The position numbers and the translations under genes were made by a program. A stretch of 64,000 bases of DNA from Adiantum capillus-veneris (Eukaryota; Streptophyta; Polypodiopsida; Polypodiales; Pteridaceae): positions 92,931,247 through 92,995,246 of the forward strand of contig CM043954.1 in the NCBI GenBank assembly GCA_014529385.2, given 5' to 3'. Below the pieces are notes generated by a model. The model was not told the DNA's origin. It worked only from the letters and a program-made list of their open reading frames with translations, and made no database searches. Within the stretch, counting starts at the first letter, position 1, and each line of letters begins with the position of its first letter. Below, piece after piece: positions 10,440 to 22,234 of this stretch.

Positions 10440-12882
10440 TGTCGGCGGATATGTGTTCGCTACGTGAGCCGGGCAGGCGCCGGGCCTCTGGCTGTGGGAG
10501 GTGTGAAAGGGAGAGAACAAGAACAACAGATGTAACTGAATCTAGAAATCACCGTAATCATCAATTAATCTATTAATGCTTGATTACAACATAGTATTTA
10601 CGCTAAGGCGGGCTGTTAACAGCACCGTTACTTGGATCAGCTGCTTACTAGGAGTTTACGCTCTCGTTTATAGGATTAGCCGGGCCATTAACGACAACGG
10701 ACTTATCAAAATGTTAATTCAATCTTTAACGGATGACGTTGATGGAATTTTCCCTTTGTCGCTTTATTTGCTTCAATTACCCGTAGATTCTGCAGTCTTC
10801 AATTCTGCTCACTACCTTGATCATCAAGCTTCATTTATTACCAATTATCCTGTATCTTCCCGCTTTATGCACTTTGGACTGGCTTATCTGCTCATCACGA
10901 GCTTTATCTTCACCTCTAGTCGACTTGTTCCGAGTCCCTTAACCCCTGCTTATTTGCCTCGACTTACTCCCTCGGTTGCTTCGACCAAGCTCCTTTGCTT
11001 GTCCCAACCGAGCTTCAAGCTCCGTCTTCTCGAACTTACCACTTCTTGGTACTTCATGCCCTCTCAAGCTTCTCAATTTGCTTGCCTTTGTTGCTTTTTC
11101 TCGTTACCTTTGCCAAGCCGAGCTGCGACTCTTGTCGAGCTCCTTTCCGAAGCTCCGACTCCCTTTCTTCCTCCTTCCACGCTTCACCTCAAGTACGAGG
11201 ATGAGAGAGAGCGCCTTTGCCTCTTGGCTTGGATTGCCAATCAAGAGAGAGAGAGATGCTTCCTCCTCGTTGATTTCGTGCCCTTCTTCCCTTTGCACTC
11301 GTTGAAGCTCCTTTTCTTGGCCTCGTTCTCCCCTCTTATGCCCCGATGCTCTTGCCTTGCTTTCTCCCCCCTTCTCGTTTTGCTTTTGCTTCTCTTTAGC
11401 TCGAGAACAAAAGAGAGAGAGAGAGCTGCGAGATCTTGGTTGGCTTCCATATGAGAGAGAGAGAGAGAGAGAGATCCTCTTTGTTGTTCGTTGCTCTCCC
11501 TCCTTAACTTGGCCTCGTTCTCCCCTCTTATGCCCCGATGCTCTTGCCCTCGTTCTCCTCTTGCCTTGCTTTCTCCCCCCTTCTCGTTTTGCTTTTGCTT
11601 CTCTTTAGCTCGAGAACGAAAGAGAGAGAGAGAGCTTCGAGATCTTGGTTGGCTTCCAGATGAGAGAGAGAGATCCTCTTTGTTGTTCGTTGCTCTCCCT
11701 CCTTCCTCTAATCTTCGCTCGTACTGCCCTAAAATAGGCCCCCTCCCAATTTTTGCCTCGGCCCATCAGTCACGGCGCCGTGACTGACATGGCGCGGGGC
11801 TTGATGACATGGCAGGTTGAATGCCGAGGCGCACAGAATGCGGCCGGACCAGTGCCGAAATCAATCGCCATGGCGTCTTCTCCCTTTCTCGTCTCTGGCT
11901 CGCACTCATCAGAGCATCCGTGCGGCCTGCGCGAGCATCCCAAGCTCCCCCGTTTTGCCTGCGACCCCCTGCTCACGCCATTTCTCCTTGTATTATGGCT
12001 TCACACCCTATTTTATTTAGGGTGGCCATTGATTTTCATGGGCGGCCATTTCTAATGGGCCCTTGGGCGGCCTTAGCATAAGTGGGCCCTTGGCCATGGG
12101 CGGCAAAGGGGCCACATTTGGCATACATATCGTTAAGCTGCAAGTATAGATGATTACATTGAAGTAAAGCCTTTTCATCACATTCGATAAAAGGTGTCAA
12201 ATTTTATTTCTTGTCAGCTGGGTATTGTCAATTACGACCACTGCCGGCCAAGCATTGCAACTCTCATCAGCAGCCTTGACTAACAATACTTGAAAATTGT
12301 AATGCCTTCTCTTGCATCGGCCCACATTTGGCATACACATCAGCACCACACTGCATTAAGCCAAATGAATGTGATTGAACAGGGCGACCAGGGCGGTTCG
12401 AACCCGGCGCCCGGCGATTCTTTAACGGCTAATAACTTAGCGACCGGAACTCCGATTGCTGATCTGAAAAGACCGACGCGCTCCACAAAGTGAGCACTTC
12501 AAGCCCCTGCTTTGTTTCATTTCTGTCACCTCAGCTGCATTTGCCCAATCCGGTACGGATCTGCAATCGACTTAAACTTGATAGTGCCATAACTTCTTTA
12601 CCGTAGCTCCAATCAACGAGCCGTAAAGATAGGCCGATACAGCACTTCAAGCACTGCAGTTCGAGATCATAAACTCCCATTTGTGCTCACTTCAATCATA
12701 CTCATTTTTGGCATCATTAAGGCATCTGTTGGCCCTTTAAAGCCGCATATGGCATACATTAATCATTAGACTTGGCCTGTTAACAAGCCCTCATCACTGA
12801 CCATTAATCAAGTAGGCTTCAAAGAAGCTTAGCTTGCATTTCTCTCCTCTTTTTCTCATCATGGCAGCGGAGCTGCATGACA
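10440..12882 (-). repeat. Element B 5' LTR
   Basis: This 2443-bp copy matches 2923-5389. It includes the perfect 20-bp palindrome at 11767-11786 and GA-rich tandem blocks at about 11310-11705. Confidence 0.9.
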
Positions 12883-13301
12883 GCGTCATATTCTTGAAGG
12901 ATCTTGGGCCACCTGGCTTTTCGACCCTTTAAGTCTGTTTGTTGTGTAAACCATTTAATGCTTTCATGGTCAAACACAATCTTGAACTGAGCACCATACA
13001 GATAGTGCCGCCATGTCTTTAAGGCAGACACTATTGCATAGAGTTCGCGTTCGTAAGCAGAATAATTCTGTTGAGCTGCATCCAGGTTCTTACTTTCAAA
13101 TGCAATCGGCCGTCCGTCTTGTAACAAGACTGCTCCAATAGCACGATCACTGGCACCCATTTCCAAAACGAATGGTTTCAAAGGATCTACAATAGCCAGT
13201 ATAAGAGCTGTAGCTAATGCGTCTTTGAGTGTTTCAAAACTGTGCTGTTGAGTGGAACCCAACTCAAAAGCTTTACCTTTGCCTTTTAGTTGGTCTGTCA
13301 T
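12883..13301 (-). pseudogene. Element A RNase H domain
   Basis: The - strand frame reads the RT connection and RNase H. FVLEMGASDRAIGAVLLQ carries the first acidic position, followed by RPIAFESKNLDAAQQNYSAYERELYAIVSAL and KIVFDHESIKWF, ending ARWPKILQEYDA at the element B junction. In the family the first motif is usually EtDAS; here it reads EMGAS, so the first catalytic Asp is lost. The frame continues in element A sequence at 2922, beyond element B. Confidence 0.88.
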
Positions 13302-14296
13302 AGGTACAGCAATGTGAGCATTGTTTTTAATGAACCTTCGGTAAAAACCCGCAAAGCCTAAAACATATGTAATTCTTCTAGATTTTTAGGAGGTGGCCAT
13401 TTCCAAATGGTATCCACTTTGGATTGATCCATGTAAAGGCCATTAGCTGAAATAACATGTCCTAAATAATGAATTTTCTCCTTGAGAAAATCACATTTAG
13501 CTTCCTTGGCATATAACTTGTTTGTGTCAAACACGTGCCTGAGATGTTGTAAGTGTTCTTCTTCAGAAGCACTATAAACTAGAATGTCATTGAGGAACAC
13601 AATGACAAATTTGCCCAAATATGGCTTCAAGACACTATCCATAAGTGTCATGAATGTTGCGGGCGCATTGGGTAACCCAAAGGGCATCACCAAAAACTCG
13701 TAATGGAGTCTTAGGTATATCGGCAAGCCAAATACGGACTTGGTGATATCCTGACCGCAAGTCAATTTTTGTAAAAATTCAAGCATGAGTTATCTTATCA
13801 AATAACTCATCTACCCTTGGCAATGGGTATTTGTTATTAACTGTAACCACATTTAAGCCTCGGTAGTCTACCCACATGCGCATACTGCCGTCCTTTTTCT
13901 TCACTGAAAGGATAGGCGAAGCATATGGTGAAGAACTGGGTTCTATGAACCCTCTGCTAAGGTAGTCAGCAAGCTGACGTTCCACCTCAACAGCCTCTGA
14001 GTAACTCATACGGTAAGGTGGTTTACTAACAGGTTTACAGCCTGCAGTCACGTCAATGCCATGTTGTACTGAGCATTTCGGCAGTAAACCTGATGGAAAA
14101 TCATTAGGAAAGACATCTTGAAATTCCTTTAATAATTTTTGTAATTGATTAGCAACATTTGCTTGTGTAGAATTAGCAATTGGTGGAATAGAGGAGAGAG
14201 AAGCATGCGGTGTTAAGGAATGTTCAACGGACTCAATGTTAGAAAGAAAATGAGACAGTGAGTAACACAAGAAAACCTGTTCTATTTCATTATCAC
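13302..14296 (-). pseudogene. Element A reverse transcriptase, frameshifted and with an altered active site
   Basis: 14270-13779 carries the spacer ([17 protein letters not shown]) and RT fingers ([39 protein letters not shown]). A frame change at about 13780 leads to 13786-13358 with [17 protein letters not shown] and [12 protein letters not shown]. The canonical gypsy active site is (Y/F)xDD; here the first Asp is Asn (FLNDIL), which alone should disable catalysis. A second frame change near 13310-13357 precedes RNase H (GFYRRFIKNN is readable in the other frame). The N-terminal side ends at 14296, where element D is inserted. Confidence 0.9.
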
Positions 14297-14964
14297 TGTG
14301 AGGTCCCCACCCCGCCGTATCAACCAGTGGATTTGATGGTGAACCTGGTGGCCACTAGATCTATTGCAGAAGCAAACAAAATGGTTCAGGGTTCAACTAG
14401 CGGACGCTCTCTCATCACAAAGTGAGTCGAGTTCGAGCCTACTAGCAAGAAGATCTAGCTCCACCTCGCAGGGGAAGCGTACTTAAACTATCTAGCGATC
14501 CTAAGAACCACCTTCTAAGAGGAGAGAAACCCCGAGTGCCTTTTTCCCCATGTTTCAGAGGCACGTACTCTCGAGATTTCACCGCTCTAGGTGCAATGAG
14601 TATTAATAATATCGAAGTAAGCACTATGGGGACAGAGAGTTCCCGATCAATCAGGACCACCCATCTCGTAGGCATTGGCAACCTGAGCCAAGCCCCCACT
14701 TTCCACCCCCCCACTCACACTTCCTTGTGTGACCTAATTACTACCACAAAGGTTGTTCAACATAAACATTCCTTCTTTTAATTCCAAAGCACATTGTTCG
14801 TTAAGACAGCCCTTCAACCAGTATTGCAAACAGCATCCAAACATAATTCTAGTAAAAATTCTACTCAAACTTATTCATAAAAGTTCCAATGTTCTAGAGG
14901 TACAACATCCCCCCTCCAGCGAGAGTTCACTCCTCCCGTTGTCGCCTAGCTGCCCATACAACTA

Positions 14965-15060
14965 GGTATGTCCACCATATAGAAAGCACGTCATGGACAC
15001 TCCCACCGCATAGAAAGCAAGACGTGGGTTCCCACCGCATAGAAAGCAAGTCGTGGATTC
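14965..15060. repeat. Minisatellite in the D 3' LTR, three copies
   Basis: Repeats of about 30 bp share the core CATAGAAAGCAAGTCGTGG. The 5' LTR copy (about 22910-23030) has four units, so copy number differs between the two LTRs of one element. Confidence 0.8.
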
Positions 15061-15321
15061 AAGAGCCCTTAACGAGGAACTCTGCCCCCTGTGATCAGTA
15101 GGGGGGTTAGGACTGATTCAACATTGGAAATAAAATGAACATGTCGAGCTAAATTTTCCCTAGCAGACATTCTTTCCTAATTGCAACCAGCATACCCATC
15201 AATCATTTCCTTCCTACTTTAGAACTTAATGTACAATGAATTCAATGCCGAGGTTTCCGTCAAATTTCTCCAACATGTTTGGGGATATTTTCATCCCTAA
15301 TTAAACGTGTGCAATGTTAAA

Positions 15322-15492
15322 TTAAACAACTTGAATGAAATTATGATCTACCTCTTCCATTTCTTCGTCGATGGCCCGTGAGATGGCCGGTAATTGTTCG
15401 TCAATGGGAGCTTTTCCCTTCCCGTTCACCTTGCTCGTTCCTGCCTCGTGGTCGTGGGCTCCACCAAAGCGAGTCCTCTTAACCGGGGCCAT
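15322..15492 (-). CDS. Conserved 56-codon ORF inside the D 3' LTR
   Basis: This ORF starts ATGGCCCCGGTTAAG and encodes MAPVKRTRFGGAHDHEAG and onward, ending NFIQVV. It is identical to the copy at 23291-23461 in the 5' LTR. It stands out from the AT-rich LTR by its GC-rich, CpG-containing codons. See the 5' LTR entry for its possible use. Confidence 0.35.
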   Translation of the reverse strand: MAPVKRTRFGGAHDHEAGTSKVNGKGKAPIDEQLPAISRAIDEEMEEVDHNFIQVV

Positions 15493-16366
15493 TTTAAACT
15501 CACTACTTTAAATAATTAACTTGGAGAAAAGAGCTAATGTCCGCAAGCGTCATAACAAGCCAAATGATAGATTAGCAACATCAAACAATGCCTGCTACAT
15601 GAGAGGTTTAGATTTTTCCATATAGCAATCATTGTGGATGACACATAATCCTATGGGAACCGGCTCTAAAGATAATTACTCGGCTTACATGATTAAGAAT
15701 AATAGGATTTCACTAAATGGAATTACCAGAGAGATGAATTAAGCACGATTAATCTCTTTCCTAGCAATTAGAGGGTGCAGAATCACCGCATGCATAGGTG
15801 TGAGAAAAACCACCTCTTAGAGACTTAATGACAGATTAATCTTACCTTAATTATATCTTAATGCATAACAGAAATGAATCTAAATCAGCTACAATATTAA
15901 TGCGTGATAGAAAGAGTGATTCTCATCAATCTACATAATTACCAGCTTACTGATTAATTTCTATGCTACCTAGAGAGAGAAAATTCTAATAATCGTGCAC
16001 TAATCATTAATTAAGAGTGATGAATGGCTGATAATTCAGCTATGGGATGATGATTACATAATAGAATATGGTTAAGGAGAATTTAGAGAGTAATTATAGA
16101 GAATTACGACTAGGAATAAGCATACTAGACGAGAAATTTAGATGGTAGAGAAAGGAATTTACAGATGGCATTAATTAAACCGTGGTTACCGTGATTAAGG
16201 GCTGATAATCTTCTCGATTTTCTGATCTAATCGAGCTTCTTGAGAAGAGAATTCGGCAGCACCTTCCTCCTTGCTTCTCCTTCAAAAGGTGTGTGAACCG
16301 GCAGCACCTTCCCATGTGTGTAGGTGTGTGTGTGTATGCACTGTGTGTGTGTGTGTGTATGAGCAT

Positions 16367-16368
<2 letters not shown>

Positions 16369-16449
<81 letters not shown>

Positions 16450-16478
16450 TGTGTGTGTGTTTGTGTGTGTGTGTGTGC
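16369..16478. repeat. TG microsatellite in the D 3' LTR
   Basis: This is about 110 bp of (TG)n with two TT interruptions. It generates long meaningless open frames on both strands. The 5' LTR version (about 24296-24388) is shorter and divided by ATGAGCATAAG. Confidence 0.95.
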
Positions 16479-17105
16479 AGGTCTTTAAATAGGCTCCTAC
16501 AGGCTGAAAATCGACCTGGGTTGCTAAATGCATCTGGGAGCTTCTCCAGTTAAGCATGGCAAGTCTAGCTCCCTACTCACCAAGTGTCAGGTTGGCTAGT
16601 TTAACTGACTCTAAGACTTAGTTACTGGCTTGGCAGCTTTCCCAGGACTCCCACAAGGCAAGAGGGCGCCCCCTAGCTGCTAAAGCTGATCTGGAGTGGC
16701 CTGGGACCTGTTCCCACACAGTCCCGGGCTCCGGTGCCTCCTGCTCAATTTTTGGAAAATTTGATTTTTGGCTAAAATAGGTCATACGAGTCGGATTTTT
16801 ATGCCGTAAATTGCTAAACAGAGCTCTAACTAAGACGTACTGGACCAAGTACCTGGCATATTTAGCAGCCCCCGCGGTCCGAAAAATGCGTTTTTTTGAA
16901 ATTCGGGGACGATCAAAACTGGACGAGTTGGTGACCAAAAACTTGCTATTTTTGGAATTTTTTTACAAAAATTTCGAAGCTTTAAAACATTCTAAACATT
17001 GTGGCACAGACAGAATTTGGAAAATTGCTAAAAATAGTAACTTTTTTCATTATGTTCATTTCATGGTACAATGGTGCTCTTTTGATCGAGGTCAGAGACC
17101 TTACA

Positions 17106-17113
17106 ACCTCCCC
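17106..17113 (-). other. Element D polypurine tract
   Basis: On the - strand GGGGAGGT directly precedes the 3' LTR (TGTAAGGTCTC). Confidence 0.75.
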
Positions 17114-17240
17114 AACGTGAAAAATTTGAGATGTCCTCATCTCACGAATGTGTTTGGATAATCTTTTATGAGCATTGGTTCATCCTCCCAAGTTGCATCT
17201 TCTTCAGGGTAATCCTTCCACTTACCACATGCTCCGTGAT
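17114..17240 (-). pseudogene. Element D chromodomain, one-base deletion
   Basis: After RNRTITEHVV the frame needs one more base to read KWKDYPEEDATWEDEPML and then KDYPNTF, a typical chromovirus chromodomain tail. As it stands, the pol frame runs into an unrelated 18-residue tail. The A-run at about 17220 (GTGGTAAGTGG) is the likely deletion site. Confidence 0.82.
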
Positions 17241-18560
17241 AGTTCTGTTGCGTAACTTCCTTTCCCTTGTTTCCAGTACGTAGTCAGGTTGGAGTTCGAG
17301 AACTCCTTGTGCTGGCATGACTATCTGATCTGAGTCCAAGAATTGATCACGATTAGGGATATAGGGTTTGAGTAAGCTAATGTGGAATACATCATGAACC
17401 TTCAAGTTTGCAGGTAACTTTAGCTTGTAAGCTTGGTCACTCACAACCTTCATGATCTCGAATGGCCCACAGTACCTTGGGCTTAGCTTCTTATATCTGC
17501 CTAGTGATAAGTTGCTTTTCTTTGGTCGGACTCGCAGAAAAATCTTATCCCCTTCTTTGAAAGTTCTTTCTGAACGGTTCTTATCTGCATAGTGCTTCTG
17601 TCTATCCTGAGCGGCCTGAATGTCCTGGCGAATAGCTCTAGTCTGTGCTTCCATATCTTCTAACATCTTCCTAGATGCTTTTACCCTGATGGTTGGATCT
17701 GAGAAGGTCAGTGGTGCTAAGCAGTCTTGTCCATAAAGAGCTTTGAAAGGTGACATTCCAATGCTTCTGTGTTCTGAAGAATTATAAGCATACTCCACCA
17801 AAGGTGGATATTGTAACCACTTCTTTGGCTCTAGTGAACAATAGGCTCTGAGAATGTCCTCGATGACTTGATTAACTCTCTCAGTTTGCCCGTCTGTCTA
17901 CGGATGATACGTTGTACTGAAGGCTAATTGTGACCCAGTAGATTGGAAAAGAGAAGTCCAAAATTTTGATGTAAACTTGGTATCTCTATCACTGACGATA
18001 CGCTTGGGCAGCCCATGCAACCTAAAAATCTCCTTGATGAATACCCGACTAACATCTGAAGCAGTAAAGGTTTTCTTTACGGGTATTAGATGAGCCACTT
18101 TTGTGAGCATATCAACAACCACAAAAACAGAATCATAACCTCCTGTAGAAGGTAATCCTGTAACAAAATCCATACTGATGCATTCCCATTTCATCTGGGG
18201 TATGTCAAGAGGTTGAAGTTGCCCTAGTAACTTGATTCTTTCGGCCTTTATCCGCTGACAAGAAAGACATTGCCTCACATAGCGAAGTATGTCCCCTTTC
18301 ATTCCAGACCAAAAATAACTCCTCCTGACAGCATGAAGAGTCTTAGCATAGCCTGGATGTCCGGATGTAGGGCTATCGTGTGCTTCATACAAAATGGCCT
18401 TCTTTAAGGCTGGATCTCTGGGTACACAGAGTCTATGTCTATAGTAAAGACATCCTCCCATAAGAGAGTAATCTTTAGCTTCAGGCATCTTATTCTGTTG
18501 GACTAGAGATACTATACGCTGGTATTCTGGATCTACTAAATATGCTTCTTTGATTCTATC
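17241..18560 (-). pseudogene. Element D integrase, one in-frame stop
   Basis: The - strand frame reads an HHCC region (HDSPTSGHPG, CLSCQ), then SMDFVTGLP, IVSDRDTKF and, after a TAG at 17898-17900 that replaces the usual Gln of YHPQTDGQ, TDGQTERVNQ with the catalytic Glu. The C-terminal GPF/Y-type motif CGPFEIMKVV and FHISLLKPY follow. The stop sits inside the DDE core. Otherwise all catalytic residues and the zinc-binding residues are present. Confidence 0.92.
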
Positions 18561-19745
18561 CTAGATAGGGTTATTTGGAATAGAGATAGCTCCGAGAAAG
18601 GATTTTCGGCTAAGACCATCTGCAACTGCATTTTCCTTCCCTGGTCTATACTTTATGTCAAAGTCATATTCCTGTAATAGCTCTATCCATCGTCGTTGTC
18701 GCATATCGAGAATAGGTTGAGTAAAAATCCATTTTAAGCTCTTATGGTCTGTAACTAGCTGAAACTTGCGCCCAAGAAGATAATGTTTCCATAACTTGAG
18801 CGCATGAATAACTACTAAAAGCTCCAAATCATGAGTAGGATAATTCTTCTCATGATCTCTCAGCTTTCGCGAAGTATACGCCACTGGTCTTCCTTCTTGA
18901 GTAAGAACTCCGCCTAGAGCGAATTTGCTAGCGTCGGTCGCTACTTCAAATTCCTTAGTAAAATCTGGAAGCTTTAAAATACGAGCTGAGACCAAGAATT
19001 CTTTTAGCTTAGCAAAGCTAGACTCGTGCTCGGTCTTCCATTCGATCCTCATTCCTTTCTTCAGGAGTTCCGTCAAAGGTGCAGCAATACGAGCATAATC
19101 CTTGACAAAAATCCTGTACCATCCCCTTATTCCAAGAAATCCTCTTACTTCGCTGACGGTGGATGGTTGAGGCCAATCAACGATGTCCTTGACCTTGTCT
19201 GGGTCCACTGAAATCCCCTCAGCCGATATGACAAATCCAAGATAGTTGACTTTTGGTGAGCAAAAAGTGCACTTGCTCTCTTTAGCGTAAAGTTGGTGTT
19301 CTCGAAGAAGATCAAGTACTTTGCGAACATGTTCTTCGTGATCTGCCTCGTTCTTAGAGTAGATCAGAATGTCATCAAAGAAAACCAAGAAAAAATCATC
19401 CAGGTAAGGTCTGAAAATATCTTGCATAAGTCGATTGAAGCTTGCAGGAGCATTTGTTAGACCAAAAGACATTACTGTGAACTCGTAGTTCCCATACCTA
19501 GTATTGAAAGCCGTCTTTGGAATATCCGATTCCTTGATCCTGATTTGGTAATATCCTGACCTTAGTTCTATCTTTGTAAATATTTTGGCGCCGTGGAGTC
19601 TGTCCAAAAGTTCTTCAATCCTTGGAATTGGGTACTTGTTCTTGACAGTTACCTGGTTCAGTCCCCGGTAGTCTATGCATAGCCTTAAGGTCCCATCCTT
19701 CTTTTTCTGAAAAAGAACTGGAGCACCCCAAGGAGAAGTACTGGG
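18561..19745 (-). pseudogene. Element D reverse transcriptase and RNase H
   Basis: The frame is continuous from 19745 to 18564 and ends at a TAG (18561-18563) that lies in frame with integrase and probably replaced Trp. RT motifs are [35 protein letters not shown] and the intact catalytic [10 protein letters not shown]. RNase H carries [26 protein letters not shown] and [10 protein letters not shown], followed by [16 protein letters not shown]. All catalytic acids seen in the family are present, unlike element A. Confidence 0.93.
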
Positions 19746-20400
19746 TCAAATGAATCCTTGCTCGATAAGTTGTCTAAGTTGTTCGTTGAGTTCGATGGCC
19801 TCTGGAAGTGACATCTTATAAGGTCTTTTTGAGATAGGTTCACATCCAGGGATAGTTTCAATCTCATGATCTACCTCTCTATGTGGCGGAAGATTCGTAA
19901 GGTCTTCAGGGAATACATCATCATACTCTCTTAACCAGTTTGGTCGAAATGAGGTATCTGATTGGTCCACCTTGTTGAGTTTTACTGCATAAATTTGCTG
20001 ACCCTTCCTTAGTCCCTTCAAAAGTCTGCTGGCCTTAACTAGAGTAGCCTTAGGTCTCCCATTTTCCCCCTGGATTAAGGCTTCATTACCCAAGTTATCT
20101 GTAAAGGTAAAATTCCCTTGTGCACAATGTATGTGGGCCCTATTTTGCTTTAGCCAGTCCATCCCTAGTATACCATCAAAGAATCCTAAGGGTAGGGTTC
20201 GAAATTGGGCAGAAAGTGGGTGTCCCCCTAAATCAAAATCGATTTTTCCTACAGAATGTTGAGATACTACTTCCTTGCCGTTTGCTAACTCTACAACTAG
20301 CTTGCTTGTTGGATACTTATCTAGCTTTAGCTTCCTCATGCATCTGGGTGAAAGAAATGAAAAGTACTACCACAATCTCTAAGGAAGTTAACTCATTCAC
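19746..20400 (-). pseudogene. Element D protease and RT N-terminal spacer
   Basis: The - strand frame from 20339 reads LVVELANGKEVVS, the flap region and GFFDGILGMDWLKQNRAHIHC, a Ty3 protease C-terminal motif, then the spacer EYDDVFPEDLTNLPPHREVDH. The active-site DCGST lies just upstream, near 20370, but in the gag frame, so a frameshift separates it from the rest. A TGA at 19746-19748 (probably from Arg) lies between LIEQGFI and the RT fingers. Confidence 0.87.
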
Positions 20401-21380
20401 CTCTGAGAGATCCTGGCGTATGAATGACTGCGTATTGCTCGCAACCATTGGGATTGTCAATTGCAGCATGTAGGGTTGCTCTCTCCACTACTTCATCACC
20501 CACAATTGGTTGTACCACTGCGGCGTTTACTATGGCGGTAGCTCCACGCCCTCGCCCTCTGTTCATCCTTCCACGTCCTCCTCCTCCATTAGCTTGGCCA
20601 CGCCCACGGGTATTCAAGGGTATGGCATTAGCATTGGTTGCCTGAATGTTCCTGGGGCAATTGGATCTGTAATGTCCATGCTCGCCGCAGCCATAGCATC
20701 GGACATCAGGGAACTCCATGGTTGTGGTGGTAGCCACAATAGGGCACTGGTTATACGCTTGGTTGGCTGGTCTGTTATCCCAAGCAGTGGTCCTTGCCCT
20801 CTTTGCCCAATGATTCCTCCTTTTCTGATTAGCCTTTTGTACCTCGAGAGCTAGAGGTTTGGCCCTTAACAAGGCATCCTGTAGCGTCGTCGGCCTGAGA
20901 GCTTCCAACCGAGTATTCAGGGGATCGATTAGTCCTTGGCAGAACCTTGCCACCTATTGTTCCAAGGTCATCTTAGGAGCATATCTCTGAAGAGTGAAAA
21001 ACTTTGCATAGTATTCTTCGACAGATGAATTCAGCTGCCGAAGTGAAAAGAATTCATTCATCCTCAAGGTTCTATAGGCAGGTGGTAAATAACGTCCCAT
21101 TATTGCAGCTTTGATGTCTTCCCATGATTGGGAAGATCCCTTAATATCCATGTCTCTGCAATGTTGCTTCCACCATATCTTGGCATCCCCGTCAAGCGGA
21201 ACATCGCAAGCATGGTCTGATTTACGAGTTGGGTCCCCGCAGCTTCAAAGTAATCGTCCATGGCTTCCATCCACACTTCCGCATCTCTCTCCACATTTGC
21301 CCCCTCACCCTTAAAGATCGAAGGTTGGGCTTGCTTAAGGAGGAGCTTCTTCTCTTGCGCTGCCGAGTATAGAGCAACAG
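20393..21380 (-). pseudogene. Element D gag with zinc knuckle, frameshifted
   Basis: 21294-21150 reads the Gag N-terminal region (AEVWMEAMDDYFEAAGTQL). Near 21185, at an ACGGGGATG run, the frame shifts, and the rest continues as MDIKGSSQSWEDIKAA and RYLPPAYR. A TAG at 20954-20956 interrupts before VARFCQGLIDPLNTR. A CCHC knuckle (CYGCGEHGHYRSNC) lies near 20690, followed by a Gly/Arg-rich tail (GRGQANGGGGRGRMNRGRG) that should bind nucleic acid. The start region upstream of 21300 is not clearly open. Confidence 0.9.
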
Positions 21381-21605
21381 GCGGTGCCTACATGGATTAT
21401 ACGAATTCTTGATACCATTACTTGGATTTCAAAATATATACGAGACTTTAAATAAAATTCAAGATTCTACTTTATCAAGAGACAGAGATTCAGAGACAAA
21501 AAGCACTTTATTGATGAAAATTTTTTACAGTCAAAACCCTTCAAGGTTTAGGATAACTGATGATCAGCTTATTACATGGCTTTATGGATTGCGTATAAAA
21601 TACGC

Positions 21606-22109
21606 CTAGGAGATGGTATTCACATGATGCACTACTTCATTCGTGAAATAGTTCCTATACTCATTCTTGAGTGGATAATAAACTAAGATATCAAGCCGGA
21701 GTTCCGCTTTCAGTAATCCAAAGGTTTTGACTCGATTCGCTGGGATCACGTTGGTGACCTTCTCCAAGAGCCAGTCGTTGATGGTTTGATTGGAGTTGTC
21801 TGAAATAGTCTGGTCCAATAGTGTAGGCACCAAGTAGAATATCTCTATGACCCTCAACTCTTCTCCCCAACGTATCTTCTTCAAATCGGTAGCCAGGCAT
21901 CCTAGCTTCCGAGCGTTGATGTAGTAAACCCCCCCTGGAAATGTCCAATCAAGTTCCCATCCTCTATCAATGCGAGTGGAGTGTGGCGTATAAGCCTTCA
22001 ACAGTATCTCCATGACAACTCGCCTGAACTGGTAAACTAGGGATCTTCGAGCTTGCTCATAAATAAGCTCAAACACTTAGAACTTCCAATATTCGAGCAT
22101 GGGGTCTTC
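21606..22109 (-). CDS. Unknown ORF between D's primer site and gag
   Basis: On the - strand 22076-21606 is open for 156 codons (VFELIYEQARRSLVYQFRR, then GGVYYINARKLGCLATDLKK and LKNEYRNYFTNEV). The frame extends upstream through one TAA (22077-22079) to GAAGACCCC at 22109, directly after a good splice acceptor (TTGGTGTTGCAG). Its sense strand matches the element, and it lies upstream of gag, the place where some plant gypsy lineages carry an extra ORF. I recognise no domain. It could be the second exon of a protein starting in the LTR (23291-23461). Confidence 0.45.
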
Positions 22110-22222
22110 CTGCAACACCAATGCAAGGAATTCGGATCAACTACCTATATACTTTCAGTTCCTTTTAAATGTTCAAACAATACGACTTTATTTCTAAGCC
22201 TAACCTAGGCTCTCTAACCTAG

Positions 22223-22234
22223 GCTCTCATACGA
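22223..22234 (-). other. Element D primer-binding site (degenerate initiator tRNA-Met)
   Basis: On the - strand TCGTATGAGAGC, followed by CTAGGTTAG, lies two bases inside the 5' LTR. It differs at two positions from the usual TGGTATCAGAGC. Confidence 0.7.

Larger units (their letters stand above)
2923..12882 (-). mobile_element. Element B: non-autonomous LTR retrotransposon with 2.45-kb LTRs inside element A
   Basis: Near-identical terminal repeats lie at 2923-5389 and 10440-12882, starting TGTCGG and ending GACA. The orientation is - because a primer-binding site lies just inside the right LTR (10419-10435) and a polypurine tract just inside the left one (5390-5402). The only long B ORF is 8451-10394 (-), in the gag position; no pol domain is seen. 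Copia fragment C occupies 5655 to about 8370. At the ends, element A's frame joins correctly (EYDA before, KLRYLKG after) if a 4-bp overlap, ACGC against ATGC, is counted once, so a 4-bp target duplication with one change is likely. Confidence 0.88.
14297..17105 (-). repeat. Element D 3' LTR
   Basis: This 2809-bp copy is highly similar to 22237-25047. It contains a three-copy ~30-bp minisatellite, a conserved 56-codon ORF (15322-15492, -), a long TG/CA microsatellite and a CTATTTAAAG TATA-like site on the - strand near 16486. Confidence 0.93.

Noticed and set aside
16271..16557. Open frames on both strands over the TG tract
   Set aside because: Cys-Val or His-Thr dipeptide repeats come only from the microsatellite.
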